From: Opacimonas sp964559075
Lineage (GTDB): Bacteria; Pseudomonadota; Gammaproteobacteria; Enterobacterales; Alteromonadaceae
Assembly (NCBI GenBank): GCA_964559075.1
Contig: CAZLGJ010000011.1
Location: forward strand, 1-34,837
Reading direction: 5' to 3'
Length of the DNA stretch: 34,837 bases
This document shows positions 7,693-17,658 of this stretch, one piece after another (position 1 is the stretch's first letter; the number at the start of each line of letters is the position of its first letter). The notes below the pieces were generated by a model. The model did no database searches. It had not been told where the DNA came from and saw only the letters and a list, made by a program, of their open reading frames with translations. Made by a program: the position numbers and the translations under genes.

Positions 7693-10600
7693 ATGCGTTT
7701 AGTGAAATCATTTTTGGTTTGTTTAGTGGCGCTTGCCGGTGCGGGGAATAGCACTCTCGCCTCAGCCCAAATTCCCTATGCGGAGCTGTTTCCCGATCCG
7801 GTCACCGCGCATGCCTCGGGCAATCTCAATATTGCCGATCGGGTACAGTTTAACGGGGGGGATCACCTGCTCAACTTCACCAACATCGCCGATAACTCAG
7901 GTAACGATGCCTGTGATGGACAGCGTTGTATTGGTTCAGGACAGTTCACCCCGAGCCTCAACCTGCCCGCGTTTAAAACCGCAACAGGCAACACCAATAT
8001 GCGGGTGCACGGCAAAGACACTACCTATTTACCAGAGCACATCAATCAGCTCACGGTATACGATGGCAAGGGTGGGGCGCTGATCCCCAATCAGCAGATC
8101 ACTATGATCCGCCAGCTTAAATTAGCCGAGAATACGCGCATCACGGTGCATCCTGGGGTATATTTTATTGAAAATTTTGAAGCCAAAGGCGAGATCCGCA
8201 CGACCAACAGCGGCGTGGTGCTGTTTTTGGTCAAAAACATGACTATTGCAGAAGAATTTAATCGTCATGACAAGGAACATGGCAGAGTCGGGGTGGTCGC
8301 TTATGAAACTGTGAATATTCGCAACGATGTCGATGCCTACGCGTGGTTTTATGCCAAGAACAACTTTAACATCGGCGAGAAAGTCAAAATCTATGGCGGC
8401 GTCAATGCGCGCAATGTCAACATTGGCAAAAATTCCAACGTAACCGCCCAAGCTGCAGATATTAGCGCGCTCATCGCACACGATACCTTTGCATACCTTG
8501 ACAACTCTCCCAAGCTGATTGGCTACTGGGATTTTGATACCAAAGATGCAGACAGCACCATTGATATCGAAGCGATGGTGCCGGACAGCATTGCGGCTAA
8601 TCACGCGCAAAAGCGCAGCGGTATGATCCACCAAAACAATGCCAAGTTCTGTGAAGGCGGCTATTTTAATGGCGAAGGAGCACACCTAAACATCCCTAAC
8701 CATGCCAGTTACAACAGCGAACGCGGCACCTTGGCATTTTGGGCCAAAGCCGATGATTTGGATCATCAATTTAACGTCAGCCATGGCGACCAATATTTGT
8801 TTTCCAAAGATTCGTTAAGCTTTGATAACGGCGGGCATTTGACCTCGTGGTTCTCTTCAGACGGGGCACTGCATGTGCGTTATCAAACGCCTTCGGCGCA
8901 TCATTTTATCCACACAGACGACGCGCTCATCCAGGAAGATGAATGGTTTCACTATGCGCTGACGTGGGATAATCAAAAGATCATATTGTATTTCAACGGC
9001 GAAGAAGTCGGACGTTATACCTCTGCAGGGGGCGATCAGCGACGCAACCTAGAGCCGATGATCTTTGGTGCCAATGCACGCATCAGCGGCGATCAGTCAT
9101 CCGAATATGACGATTTGTATGATTTCTTTAAAGGTCATATCGATGACATTCGCTGGTATGATAAAGACCTAAATGCTGAGCAAGTACTCACACTCAAAAC
9201 CATGACTGCCGACTGTGAACCCGATGGCAATAAAGGCTTAGTCGCACAATATCGCTTTGCCGACAAATCTTGGGATGCACAGCACTCCATTAAAGACTCC
9301 TCAGGCAATGGCCTGCACGCTTCACCTTCTGGCGAGATGCGTCTGGTTACGCCAGTCAACAACATGTCTTGTGGCACGCTTGATATACCAGCTAATACCG
9401 ACCAAAGCACGCCTGACTTTATTGATACCCTGGTTGACTTAGAAAGTCATGTTGGCCCCAACGGCACCATTTCATTTTGGTTCAAATCCAACTCGGGGTG
9501 GCAAGATGAGCGCGACCGCACCTTATTTGATGCGGTGCAAATCACCGAAAGCTCAACTAAACACGTCAACAACAAGTACTTTTATCTGCAGCTGCTAGAA
9601 AACGGCCAGCTGGAGTTTGGTTTTGAGACCGACCGCGATCACGATACGCGCTTTGTGACTGACGAGCGCTTTACCTTTCCTGAGTTTACTTGGGTGCACA
9701 TCGCGCTATCTTGGGACTATGCCGATCGCAGTATCAAGATCTATCTCAATGGTGATGAAAAACCTGTCACTATGTGGTCACAAGATAGAAATCGCTCATG
9801 GAACGGTATTATGCCGGACTATGGCTTCATCGCCTTTGGTGATAACCGCACCGACTATATTACGGCTTCGTCCAGTGCCAATGGTCGCTTTGACGACATT
9901 CGCCTGTACTCGCATGAACAAACCCGAGCGGAGATCATTCGCGACCGCGATGATATTGAGCCGTGTGCAGTGTTATACGGCTACAAAATTATTCACCCCG
10001 ATCAAGCGCTGACCTGTGAAGGCGCCAAGGTCACCATCAAAGCCTGCAAAAATGCCGATTGTACCGAGCTGCTCAATGATAAGGTACAAATTCAGCTTTC
10101 GCCAACTCCCGATGGCGATCCGGCCGGCGTGATGTATGAATTTACCAGCGAAATGGCGTTCAATCTGCAAAATCCAGTTGCAGAAACCAAGCAAATACAG
10201 CTTACCCCACTGCACCACACCATGGCTGAAACACTCGTCAATACCTGCTCTAGCAGCGATTGTCAGGTGGATTTTGTCGATGCTGGTCTACAGATATATC
10301 AAGGCACACAAGCCCCGCAATACGACGCAGGCTTGCCGCTACATCAACAAAACACGGCTCGTTTCCCCATTACCGCTGGCGCGTCTATGGACGATGTCTT
10401 TATCCGCGCAGTGCGCAACAATGAAGGCGCCTGTGAAGCGGCCATTGCTGGAAACCAAGCCGTCACGCTCAATTATGCCTGCTACATCGATGTTGATGGA
10501 ACCCGACAGGATGGTTGCGCCGTGCCATTTGTTAAGTCTTTAAGAGGCACAGGCCCGCAAAGTGTCAGCCTAGAAATGAGCTTTGATCGCAACGGGGTTG

Positions 10601-12069
10601 CCTCCTTTGCCGACCAGCGCATGTATGATGCAACCAACATGGTGCTCAGTGCCAGTACTGTGGTCAATGGCGCTACACTGCACTCTAACACCGCCGATAT
10701 CGCCTTTCATCCCGCGGGACTGAGCTTGCGCAGCAGCCTGCCCAACACGCCTGTAGCCGGTGAGCCGTTTGCACTGACGATCTTTGCCTATGGCGAAAAA
10801 GGCAGCGAACTGCCCAGCTATCAATATCAAACTTTATTGATCGATGCGTATCACGTTGCGCCTGACAACCCATCTAGTTATGGTGACTTTGTGTTAGCCG
10901 CCAACGTGCGCGCGTCCGCCAACCCCAATATCAACTTAGACTCGGACGTGAGCCCGACCATTCGCAACGCGTTGACCTTTGCTGATGGCAGTGTGACGCT
11001 CAGCAATGTTACCTACTCTGAGGCGGGTGTCGCAGAAATGGTCATAACGGATCGTCGTTACGGACAATCGATCGTCTCTAATGTGCTGCGTTTTGGTCCC
11101 TTTGTGCCGGCGTATTTTGATGTTGAGCACACTTATACCCCGACGGTAGCCAATAGCTCAGGGAGCTTTACCTATGTTGGGCAGCCGTTTGGGTTTGATT
11201 TTGGCTTGGAGCCGCAGCTCGAAGTCACCGCCTACAATGCCCTTGGGCAAATCGTGACTAATTACTTTGACAGCGCTTGGACCTTACGCCCCACCGCGGC
11301 GGATGTGCAAGACGAAGTCAGCTTTATCAATCAGGCGGGCAACGGGGTAAGCATTGACTGGGTCAACAGCCCAACTACGCCGCTGCTCAGCCAGCTAGAT
11401 GTCGCCGATGGCCGTGGTCGCATCACCTTGAGCAATCTCAACCTAGCGTTCCAAAAAACCGCGACCCCAGTTGCAGCATTTAACGGTGTGTTTGATGTCA
11501 ATTTTGCCGCTGAGTTTTTAACTGATGCCAATGGCGTGTGTTACCAAAGCGACTATCCGGGTGCCTGCGATAATTTTGTCATACAAAATATCGGTGGTAA
11601 TGAACTGCGCTATGGTCGCGTTAACTTGGTCAATTCCTATGGCCCAGAAACGGAAAGTTTGCGCATCCCGCTCATCGCTGAATACTTTACTGCCAGCGGC
11701 TGGCTGCTTAACCGCGACGATAGTTCAACTAACATCAATCTGTCGCAATCGCTTGGCCAAATCGGCGTAGCGCTATCGCTCGATAGCCCCAACGATATTG
11801 TCACAAGTTTGACTGGCGTAACCAGCAGCGGCTTTTTGCTAAACGGTAAATCTGGCATTAATGATCTGCTGTTCCCAGCACCCGATGAGCAAGGTGCAGT
11901 CACAGTCACACTCAACCCACTGCTAGGTTCGCCACTGTGGGCAGAGTACCTCAATGTCGATTGGAATGGCGACGGGGTGATTGACGCCCTGGATAGCCCG
12001 TCTGCTACCCTGAATTTTGGGTTATTTCGCGGCAACGACCGTAAGTTAAATTATCGCGAAGTCATGTAA
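7693..12069 (+). CDS. mshQ: MshQ-type giant secreted protein, first copy (two LamG-like domains, DUF6701-like C-terminus)
   Basis: This 1458-aa exported protein has a signal peptide of about 25 residues (cleavage near ASA/Q). Residues about 27-265 form a region with short repeating beta-strand units (GRVGVVAYETVNIR, YAWFYAKNNFNIGEKVKIYG, GGVNARNVNIGKN), resembling a small beta-helix. Two concanavalin/LamG-like domains follow at about 275-500 and 515-750; each shows a GTxxFWxK core and a terminal DDIRWY/DDIRLY strand. The C-terminal half resembles the DUF6701 part of MshQ, with paired cysteines, and ends with a DWNGDGVID calcium-loop-like motif and FGLFRGNDRKLNYREV. A GAGGT ribosome site lies 7 bases before the ATG. 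MshQ is the last gene of msh operons; its exact role is unknown, but LamG domains suggest adhesion to glycans or surfaces. Confidence 0.88.
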   Translation: MRLVKSFLVCLVALAGAGNSTLASAQIPYAELFPDPVTAHASGNLNIADRVQFNGGDHLLNFTNIADNSGNDACDGQRCIGSGQFTPSLNLPAFKTATGNTNMRVHGKDTTYLPEHINQLTVYDGKGGALIPNQQITMIRQLKLAENTRITVHPGVYFIENFEAKGEIRTTNSGVVLFLVKNMTIAEEFNRHDKEHGRVGVVAYETVNIRNDVDAYAWFYAKNNFNIGEKVKIYGGVNARNVNIGKNSNVTAQAADISALIAHDTFAYLDNSPKLIGYWDFDTKDADSTIDIEAMVPDSIAANHAQKRSGMIHQNNAKFCEGGYFNGEGAHLNIPNHASYNSERGTLAFWAKADDLDHQFNVSHGDQYLFSKDSLSFDNGGHLTSWFSSDGALHVRYQTPSAHHFIHTDDALIQEDEWFHYALTWDNQKIILYFNGEEVGRYTSAGGDQRRNLEPMIFGANARISGDQSSEYDDLYDFFKGHIDDIRWYDKDLNAEQVLTLKTMTADCEPDGNKGLVAQYRFADKSWDAQHSIKDSSGNGLHASPSGEMRLVTPVNNMSCGTLDIPANTDQSTPDFIDTLVDLESHVGPNGTISFWFKSNSGWQDERDRTLFDAVQITESSTKHVNNKYFYLQLLENGQLEFGFETDRDHDTRFVTDERFTFPEFTWVHIALSWDYADRSIKIYLNGDEKPVTMWSQDRNRSWNGIMPDYGFIAFGDNRTDYITASSSANGRFDDIRLYSHEQTRAEIIRDRDDIEPCAVLYGYKIIHPDQALTCEGAKVTIKACKNADCTELLNDKVQIQLSPTPDGDPAGVMYEFTSEMAFNLQNPVAETKQIQLTPLHHTMAETLVNTCSSSDCQVDFVDAGLQIYQGTQAPQYDAGLPLHQQNTARFPITAGASMDDVFIRAVRNNEGACEAAIAGNQAVTLNYACYIDVDGTRQDGCAVPFVKSLRGTGPQSVSLEMSFDRNGVASFADQRMYDATNMVLSASTVVNGATLHSNTADIAFHPAGLSLRSSLPNTPVAGEPFALTIFAYGEKGSELPSYQYQTLLIDAYHVAPDNPSSYGDFVLAANVRASANPNINLDSDVSPTIRNALTFADGSVTLSNVTYSEAGVAEMVITDRRYGQSIVSNVLRFGPFVPAYFDVEHTYTPTVANSSGSFTYVGQPFGFDFGLEPQLEVTAYNALGQIVTNYFDSAWTLRPTAADVQDEVSFINQAGNGVSIDWVNSPTTPLLSQLDVADGRGRITLSNLNLAFQKTATPVAAFNGVFDVNFAAEFLTDANGVCYQSDYPGACDNFVIQNIGGNELRYGRVNLVNSYGPETESLRIPLIAEYFTASGWLLNRDDSSTNINLSQSLGQIGVALSLDSPNDIVTSLTGVTSSGFLLNGKSGINDLLFPAPDEQGAVTVTLNPLLGSPLWAEYLNVDWNGDGVIDALDSPSATLNFGLFRGNDRKLNYREVM

Positions 12070-12073
12070 TCAG

Positions 12074-15000
12074 ATGCGCTATTGGTTATTATTGGGGCTA
12101 TCCCTATATCTGTGCTTGCCTGATGGGGTGAGCGCAGCTATTCCTTACGAGAAACTCTATCCCGATCCGGTGGCGTCTCACCGTCAAGGCGTAGTCAATA
12201 TCCAGCAGGGCGTGACGTTTATCGGCGGCGACACCTCTTTGCATTTTCAACACGTGAACGATCAGCAGGGCAAGGGCGCCTGTGAGGGCGGTCGCTGTGT
12301 CGCCAATCGCCAGCAAACCCCGAGCATAAAAATACCTGCCATGCCGCCATTTCGCAGTAACGACAATATCGTGTATGCGGGTGATAACAGGCGCAACCTG
12401 CATCTGCCTGCTGAGATCAACCATTTGAGCATCAAGCGCGCCACCGACCGCAACACTCGTGGTAGCATCCGCCCTCGCCAGTACGTCACTCATATTCGCC
12501 AACTGCATCTTGAAGCGGGCCGTCAAGTGGGGATCCAGCCAGGTGTGTATTTTATCGACACCTTGATTGTTGATGGCACCTTTACCGTGGGCAATCGCGA
12601 GCCAGTATTAATTATTGCTAACAATATTCGCTTTGGTGTCGGCGGGCGCTTTAATCCCGGCCATGAAGATCCCTACGTGGTGGGCTTGATTGCCCACAAC
12701 AGCATCACCCTGCAGGGCAAAAACACCATCAACGCTTGGCTCTACGCCAACAGCAGTATCGATATTGGCGAGCATGCATTGCTGCGTGGTGGGGCGAATG
12801 CGCCTAATATCAACATTGCCAAAAACGCCCGCGTATGGCGCAAAGATGTATACATGAAAGAGCTCATCGACTTTGATACCTTTGCCTATCTCAATAGCGC
12901 GCCAACACTGGCAGGGTACTGGGATAGCAACTACCGTGAAGACGCAGAAGAAGATAATTTTCGCCACCGCGACCAAGCGTTTGATATGATCAACGCCAAC
13001 CACGCCTCGCTACTAGGCGGAACAGTGCTGACCAACAACGGTAAGTTTTGTGAAGGGTTGTATTTTAACGGCAAAGGCGCCTATGCCCATGTACCCGACC
13101 ATAAGGACTATCGGGGAGCCAACAACACCATTGCCTTTTGGGCCAAAGCCGATGATTTAAACCATTCCCACAAACGCCGCTGGCAAGGCCGGACCCAGTT
13201 TTTATTTTCCAAAGAATCCAAAGATTTTGATAATGGCGGACACCTGTCAACTTGGCTGGCCAACGACGGCAGCATCGGCATCCGCTACCAAACCAGCAAT
13301 AAAGACTACTACCTTTACACGGATGATAAGATTGTCCAGCCTGGTCAATGGTTTCACTATGCCCTCTCGCTCGAAGATAAACGCATGGTGTTGTACATCA
13401 ATGGTGAAGCCGTTGCGCACAATAATGACTCTGGCGGCAGCCAGCAGTACAACCACGAACCCATCGTCCTTGGCGCCGGCGCTGTCTGGAGTGAAGATAA
13501 GCGCTCCACAGCCAATCACTTGAACGATTTTTTTAAAGGTACGATTGATGAGTTTCGCTGGTACGCACAAGCACTTACTGCCGCTGAAGTAAAAGAACTG
13601 GTGCTGCTAAAGCCGGCTTGCGAGCCTCGGCCAAGCGGTGGTCTAATCGCCGAATATCGCTTTGCCGATACCTCTGATGATGCAAACTGGCAAACTTCAG
13701 GCGCGGTAAAAGACAGCTCGGGTAACGACCATCATGCAAAAATTAGCGGCGAGCCACGCCTTATGACGCCGGTTAACAATATGTCTTGTGGCGTCCTTGA
13801 TGTACCGCCCAATACCAACCAACGCACCCCTGATTTTCTCGATACACCGGTGAAGCTGCACCGCGATGTCGGCAGTGCGGGCACCATTTCGTTTTGGTTC
13901 AAGTCCAACTCGGGCTGGCGCGATGAGCGCGACCGCACCTTACTTGATGCCGTATACCTAGTCGGTAACAACGTGCGCGATGGCAATAACAAATTCTTTT
14001 ATGTCTCGCTGCGCGAGGCGGGCTATTTAGAAATAGGCATGGAAGATAGCAACGACCGTAACTTTATTCAGCGCACCAAGGAGACGTTCGCTACACCGGA
14101 GCATACTTGGGTGCATGTGGCGATCGCCTATGACTTTGCGAAACAACGTCAGCACGTGTTTCTCAACGGTAAAGAACAGGCGTTAACCACAATTCAAGCC
14201 CCTTCAAGCTGGACTGGGCAAATGCCCGAATATGGTCAGCTAGCCATCGGCGATAACCGCACGGATTATTATGCCCCTACGCTATCGGCAAACGGTCGCT
14301 TTGACGATGTGCGTATCTATCGCGGGGTACAAACCGCGGAACAAATAAGCGCCGATATGCAAACCATCGAGCCATGCAGCGTCATTGCCGGGTATCTGCT
14401 AGAGCACGATGATCAGGCTATGACTTGTGAAGCCACCGAGATGACCTTAAAAGCATGTCGCGATAGCGACTGCAAAACACTGCATGACGAAGAGGTGCAG
14501 GTGTCGCTGCAATTCACGGCGAAACAAACGCCTCCGCCGGCTCAAACCCTAACCTTCACCGGCAAAACCAGCATTTCTTTATCTCACCAAACGGCACAAA
14601 CGGTGACAATTGAGATCCAACCGCTCTATCACGCGTTACCAGACGAACTAGACAAGCGCTGTAGCAACGACTGCGAAATCAGCTTCGCCGACGCAGGGTT
14701 ACAAATATATTCAGGAGAGCGTCCGCCAGCCTTTGCTGACAGTGATGTGGGCCCTAAGGTCACCAGCCGCTTTAGTGCCGATGCGGGTAAACCACTCAAG
14801 CAGTTTTCAGTCAGAGCTGTGCACAATAACCAAGGGGTATGTGAAGCGTTAGTCAGCGGTTCACAAAGGGTCAACGTGACCTATTCATGCTATCAGCAGC
14901 TCGACCGACAAACCACATTAGGCTGCGCCGCCCCTTTGGTGAATGAACTCAAAGGCCCGGGTGCACAGCGCACGCAAACCACCTTGGAGTTTGATAAGCA

Positions 15001-16495
15001 GGGTCGAGCGCCATTAACTCCTCTACAAATGAACGATGCAGTCAATGTCATTATGAATCTGGCCATTACCAACTCAGCACTGTCAGCACTCAATATTGGC
15101 TCAAACACGGTGGATATTGCTTTCCAGCCGACCGATTTGCGCTTATCGGCTAACTTTGCTGGCCCGCCTGTAGCCGGCGAGCCGTTTGGCTTGAGCTTAA
15201 GCGCAGTGGGTGCCAACGGCATCACACTGCCAAGCTATCAATTTGAGCAGCTGATCCTCAACGCTGAACAAATCCGCCCCAACAACGGTAAGGCTCACGG
15301 GCAGCTGACCATAGTGCCAGGCTTAACGGTAAACACCTTGCCCAAGTTAGGCGCCGCTATCGGTAAGCTCACTAACAACATCCGTTCAGCGTTGACCTTT
15401 ACCAAGGGCCTGCTGTCCATAGAAGACGTCCGTTATGACGATACCGGCACCATTTCACTGACCATGACCGACCAGCGCAAGGATAAAGACCTCGTCTCCA
15501 ACACGCTCACACTTGGTGCATTTGTCCCTGCGTATTTCAGTGTCTCGCACACACACACGCCAAGCACCACTGATGCCCATGCCAACTTTACGTACTTGGG
15601 CCAGCCGTTCGGCTTTGCTTTGGGCATTGAACCCGAATTGACTATAGTAGCGCGCAATGGGCTAGGCCAGGCAGTCAATAATTATCACGGTGACGATTGG
15701 TTGCTGCGCCCATCCGCTGCAGCCGTCATGGCGGAAACCACGCTCATCGATCACTCAGGCGCTAGCGCAGCCTTATCTATCAGTGACGCCCCCGTGGCGC
15801 CACAATTGGCCAATATAGATACCGCTGATGGCTCCGGCACCCTGACTTTAGGTCATGTGCAGTTCAATTACACTAAACCAACTACGCCGTTATTGCCATT
15901 TGCCAGCGATATGAGCCTGACGTTGTCGGCAGATTTTTTAACCGATCCCAATGGCGTGTGCTACCAAACCAATTATCCGGCAGGTGGCTGCGAGAGCTAC
16001 ACCTTTGATAATATCACCGGCACCCAACTGCGCTATGGTCGGCTCAATTTAGTCAATGCGTTTGGTCCTGAACACGGCGCGATCCGTGTGCCGCTGCACG
16101 CTGAGTACTTTGCCACTGCCGGCTGGGTGCTCAATCGCGATGACGACAGCACCTTAATCAACCTCAATCAGGCGCTCGGCCAAGTCGAGCTCAGCTTGCG
16201 CCCAGAAAGCGAACACGATGTGTTAAGCGGCATGAGCGGCGTCGATAGCAGTGGCTTTTTATTGGCGGGACAAAGTGACGCGTTTGATCTGGTGCTGAGT
16301 GCGCCGAACCAAAAAAGTGCACTAGATGTGTCGCTACACCCCGGTATTGGCAACCCAGTGTGGGCAGAGTATCTCAACATTGATTGGAACGGGGATGGGG
16401 TGATTGACGATACTGACCGTCCCAGCGCGTCAGTGCATTTTGGCCTGTATCGCGGCAACGACAGACGCATTAATTATCGAGAAGTGATGCCATAG
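12074..16495 (+). CDS. MshQ-type giant secreted protein, tandem second copy
   Basis: This 1473-aa protein is clearly a paralogue of the preceding gene. It has the same order of signal peptide (about 21 residues, cleavage near VSA/A), N-terminal strand-repeat region, two LamG-like domains, and the long cysteine-containing C-terminal region ending in DWNGDGVID and FGLYRGNDRRINYREV. Shared stretches run throughout (TPVNNMSCG, ISFWFKSNSGW, FAYLN/D, FWAKADDL). By eye about half the positions of the first 70 mature residues agree, so the duplication is not recent. It begins 4 bases after the first copy's stop with no clear ribosome site, which suggests coupled translation. Differences cluster in loops of the LamG domains. 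Role is unknown; a partner or alternative pilus-associated adhesin is an inference. Confidence 0.87.
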   Translation: MRYWLLLGLSLYLCLPDGVSAAIPYEKLYPDPVASHRQGVVNIQQGVTFIGGDTSLHFQHVNDQQGKGACEGGRCVANRQQTPSIKIPAMPPFRSNDNIVYAGDNRRNLHLPAEINHLSIKRATDRNTRGSIRPRQYVTHIRQLHLEAGRQVGIQPGVYFIDTLIVDGTFTVGNREPVLIIANNIRFGVGGRFNPGHEDPYVVGLIAHNSITLQGKNTINAWLYANSSIDIGEHALLRGGANAPNINIAKNARVWRKDVYMKELIDFDTFAYLNSAPTLAGYWDSNYREDAEEDNFRHRDQAFDMINANHASLLGGTVLTNNGKFCEGLYFNGKGAYAHVPDHKDYRGANNTIAFWAKADDLNHSHKRRWQGRTQFLFSKESKDFDNGGHLSTWLANDGSIGIRYQTSNKDYYLYTDDKIVQPGQWFHYALSLEDKRMVLYINGEAVAHNNDSGGSQQYNHEPIVLGAGAVWSEDKRSTANHLNDFFKGTIDEFRWYAQALTAAEVKELVLLKPACEPRPSGGLIAEYRFADTSDDANWQTSGAVKDSSGNDHHAKISGEPRLMTPVNNMSCGVLDVPPNTNQRTPDFLDTPVKLHRDVGSAGTISFWFKSNSGWRDERDRTLLDAVYLVGNNVRDGNNKFFYVSLREAGYLEIGMEDSNDRNFIQRTKETFATPEHTWVHVAIAYDFAKQRQHVFLNGKEQALTTIQAPSSWTGQMPEYGQLAIGDNRTDYYAPTLSANGRFDDVRIYRGVQTAEQISADMQTIEPCSVIAGYLLEHDDQAMTCEATEMTLKACRDSDCKTLHDEEVQVSLQFTAKQTPPPAQTLTFTGKTSISLSHQTAQTVTIEIQPLYHALPDELDKRCSNDCEISFADAGLQIYSGERPPAFADSDVGPKVTSRFSADAGKPLKQFSVRAVHNNQGVCEALVSGSQRVNVTYSCYQQLDRQTTLGCAAPLVNELKGPGAQRTQTTLEFDKQGRAPLTPLQMNDAVNVIMNLAITNSALSALNIGSNTVDIAFQPTDLRLSANFAGPPVAGEPFGLSLSAVGANGITLPSYQFEQLILNAEQIRPNNGKAHGQLTIVPGLTVNTLPKLGAAIGKLTNNIRSALTFTKGLLSIEDVRYDDTGTISLTMTDQRKDKDLVSNTLTLGAFVPAYFSVSHTHTPSTTDAHANFTYLGQPFGFALGIEPELTIVARNGLGQAVNNYHGDDWLLRPSAAAVMAETTLIDHSGASAALSISDAPVAPQLANIDTADGSGTLTLGHVQFNYTKPTTPLLPFASDMSLTLSADFLTDPNGVCYQTNYPAGGCESYTFDNITGTQLRYGRLNLVNAFGPEHGAIRVPLHAEYFATAGWVLNRDDDSTLINLNQALGQVELSLRPESEHDVLSGMSGVDSSGFLLAGQSDAFDLVLSAPNQKSALDVSLHPGIGNPVWAEYLNIDWNGDGVIDDTDRPSASVHFGLYRGNDRRINYREVMP

Positions 16496-16526
16496 AGCAA
16501 AAGCGCGCGATAATGCTAAAAAAAAA

Positions 16527-16555
16527 ATGAAAAAACTCGCAACTTGCCATAGAAT
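16527..16555 (+). promoter_or_regulatory. Possible sigma-70 promoter of mreB
   Basis: ATGAAA (16527-16532) and TAGAAT (16550-16555) are 17 bases apart, matching the -35 and -10 consensus at 4 and 5 of 6 positions. A ten-A tract (16518-16527) just upstream could act as an UP element. It sits in the 104-base gap between the MSHA operon and mreB, the expected place for the cell-shape operon promoter. No terminator hairpin was found for the msh operon here. Confidence 0.35.
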
Positions 16556-16599
16556 ACTGCATCAAACCGAAATAATAGACATTTATAAATAGGCTGTGC

Positions 16600-17643
16600 A
16601 TGTTCAAAAAACTCCGCGGGATTTTTTCCAATGATTTATCCATCGATTTGGGTACGGCAAACACCCTTATTTACGTAAAAGACCAAGGGATTGTGCTGAA
16701 TGAACCTTCGGTAGTTGCCATCCGCGAAGAACGTGCCGGCGCACCAAAAAGCGTCGCCGCAGTCGGTAGTGCCGCCAAGCGCATGCTGGGCCGTACACCA
16801 GGAAATATCAAAGCTATCCGCCCAATGAAAGATGGCGTGATTGCTGACTTTAACGTGACCGAAAAAATGCTGCAGCACTTTATCAAGCAGGTCCATGACA
16901 ATAACTTTTTGCGCCCCTCACCCCGCGTTTTGGTTTGTGTGCCTTGCGGCTCAACCCAAGTTGAACGTCGGGCTATCAAAGAATCGGCTGAAAGTGCCGG
17001 TGCCCGTGAAGTCTTCTTGATCGATGAACCCATGGCTGCGGCAATTGGCTCAGGCTTACCCGTATCCGAACCGACCGGTTCGATGGTGGTGGATATCGGC
17101 GGTGGTACCACTGAAGTTGCGATTATTTCACTCAACGGCGTGGTTTATTCCTCTTCGGTACGCATTGGCGGTGACAAATTTGACGAAGCTATCATCAACT
17201 ACGTGCGCCGCAACTTTGGCTCTCTGATTGGTGAAGCCACTGCTGAGCGCATCAAGCACGAGATTGGCGCTGCCTATCCTGCCGAAGAAATCAAAGAAAT
17301 CGAAGTTCGTGGCCGTAACTTGGCCGAAGGTGTACCGCGCAGTTTCTCACTCAACAGCAACGAAATTTTAGAAGCGCTACAAGAGCCGTTAACGGGGATT
17401 GTATCTGCGGTCATGGTTGCACTAGAACAATCGCCACCTGAGCTGGCCTCAGATATCTCTGAGCACGGCATGGTATTGACCGGTGGCGGTGCATTACTGA
17501 AAGATCTCGACCGTCTGCTGATGGAAGAAACCGGGATCCCGGTAGTCATTGCTGATGACCCTCTGACGTGTGTTGCGCGCGGTGGCGGTCAAGCATTTGA
17601 TTTGATCGACTTGCACGGTGGAGATTTGTTCACCTACGAATAA
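16600..17643 (+). CDS. mreB: Rod-shape-determining actin homologue MreB
   Basis: This 347-aa bacterial actin matches MreB along its length. The N-terminus has the amphipathic membrane-binding start (MFKKLRGIFS) and phosphate-1 loop DLGTANTLIYV. Further in are VCVPCGSTQVERRAIKES, the phosphate-2 loop MVVDIGGGTTEVAIISL, and the adenosine motif MVLTGGGALLKDLD. It forms filaments under the inner membrane that direct the elongasome (MreC, MreD, RodA, PBP2). TAAATAGG ends 6 bases before the start codon. The position directly after the msh locus matches the order I recall from Vibrio and Shewanella. Confidence 0.98.
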   Translation: MFKKLRGIFSNDLSIDLGTANTLIYVKDQGIVLNEPSVVAIREERAGAPKSVAAVGSAAKRMLGRTPGNIKAIRPMKDGVIADFNVTEKMLQHFIKQVHDNNFLRPSPRVLVCVPCGSTQVERRAIKESAESAGAREVFLIDEPMAAAIGSGLPVSEPTGSMVVDIGGGTTEVAIISLNGVVYSSSVRIGGDKFDEAIINYVRRNFGSLIGEATAERIKHEIGAAYPAEEIKEIEVRGRNLAEGVPRSFSLNSNEILEALQEPLTGIVSAVMVALEQSPPELASDISEHGMVLTGGGALLKDLDRLLMEETGIPVVIADDPLTCVARGGGQAFDLIDLHGGDLFTYE

Positions 17644-17658
17644 CCCCATACTGACGTT

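Noticed and set aside
8122..8685. 187-aa open frame on the minus strand inside mshQ
   Set aside because: It is an antisense shadow with no ribosome site or recognisable motifs; the plus-strand frame is clearly coding.
16518..16535. A-tract after mshQ as part of a minus-strand terminator
   Set aside because: No stem precedes it on the minus strand and no minus-strand gene ends there.
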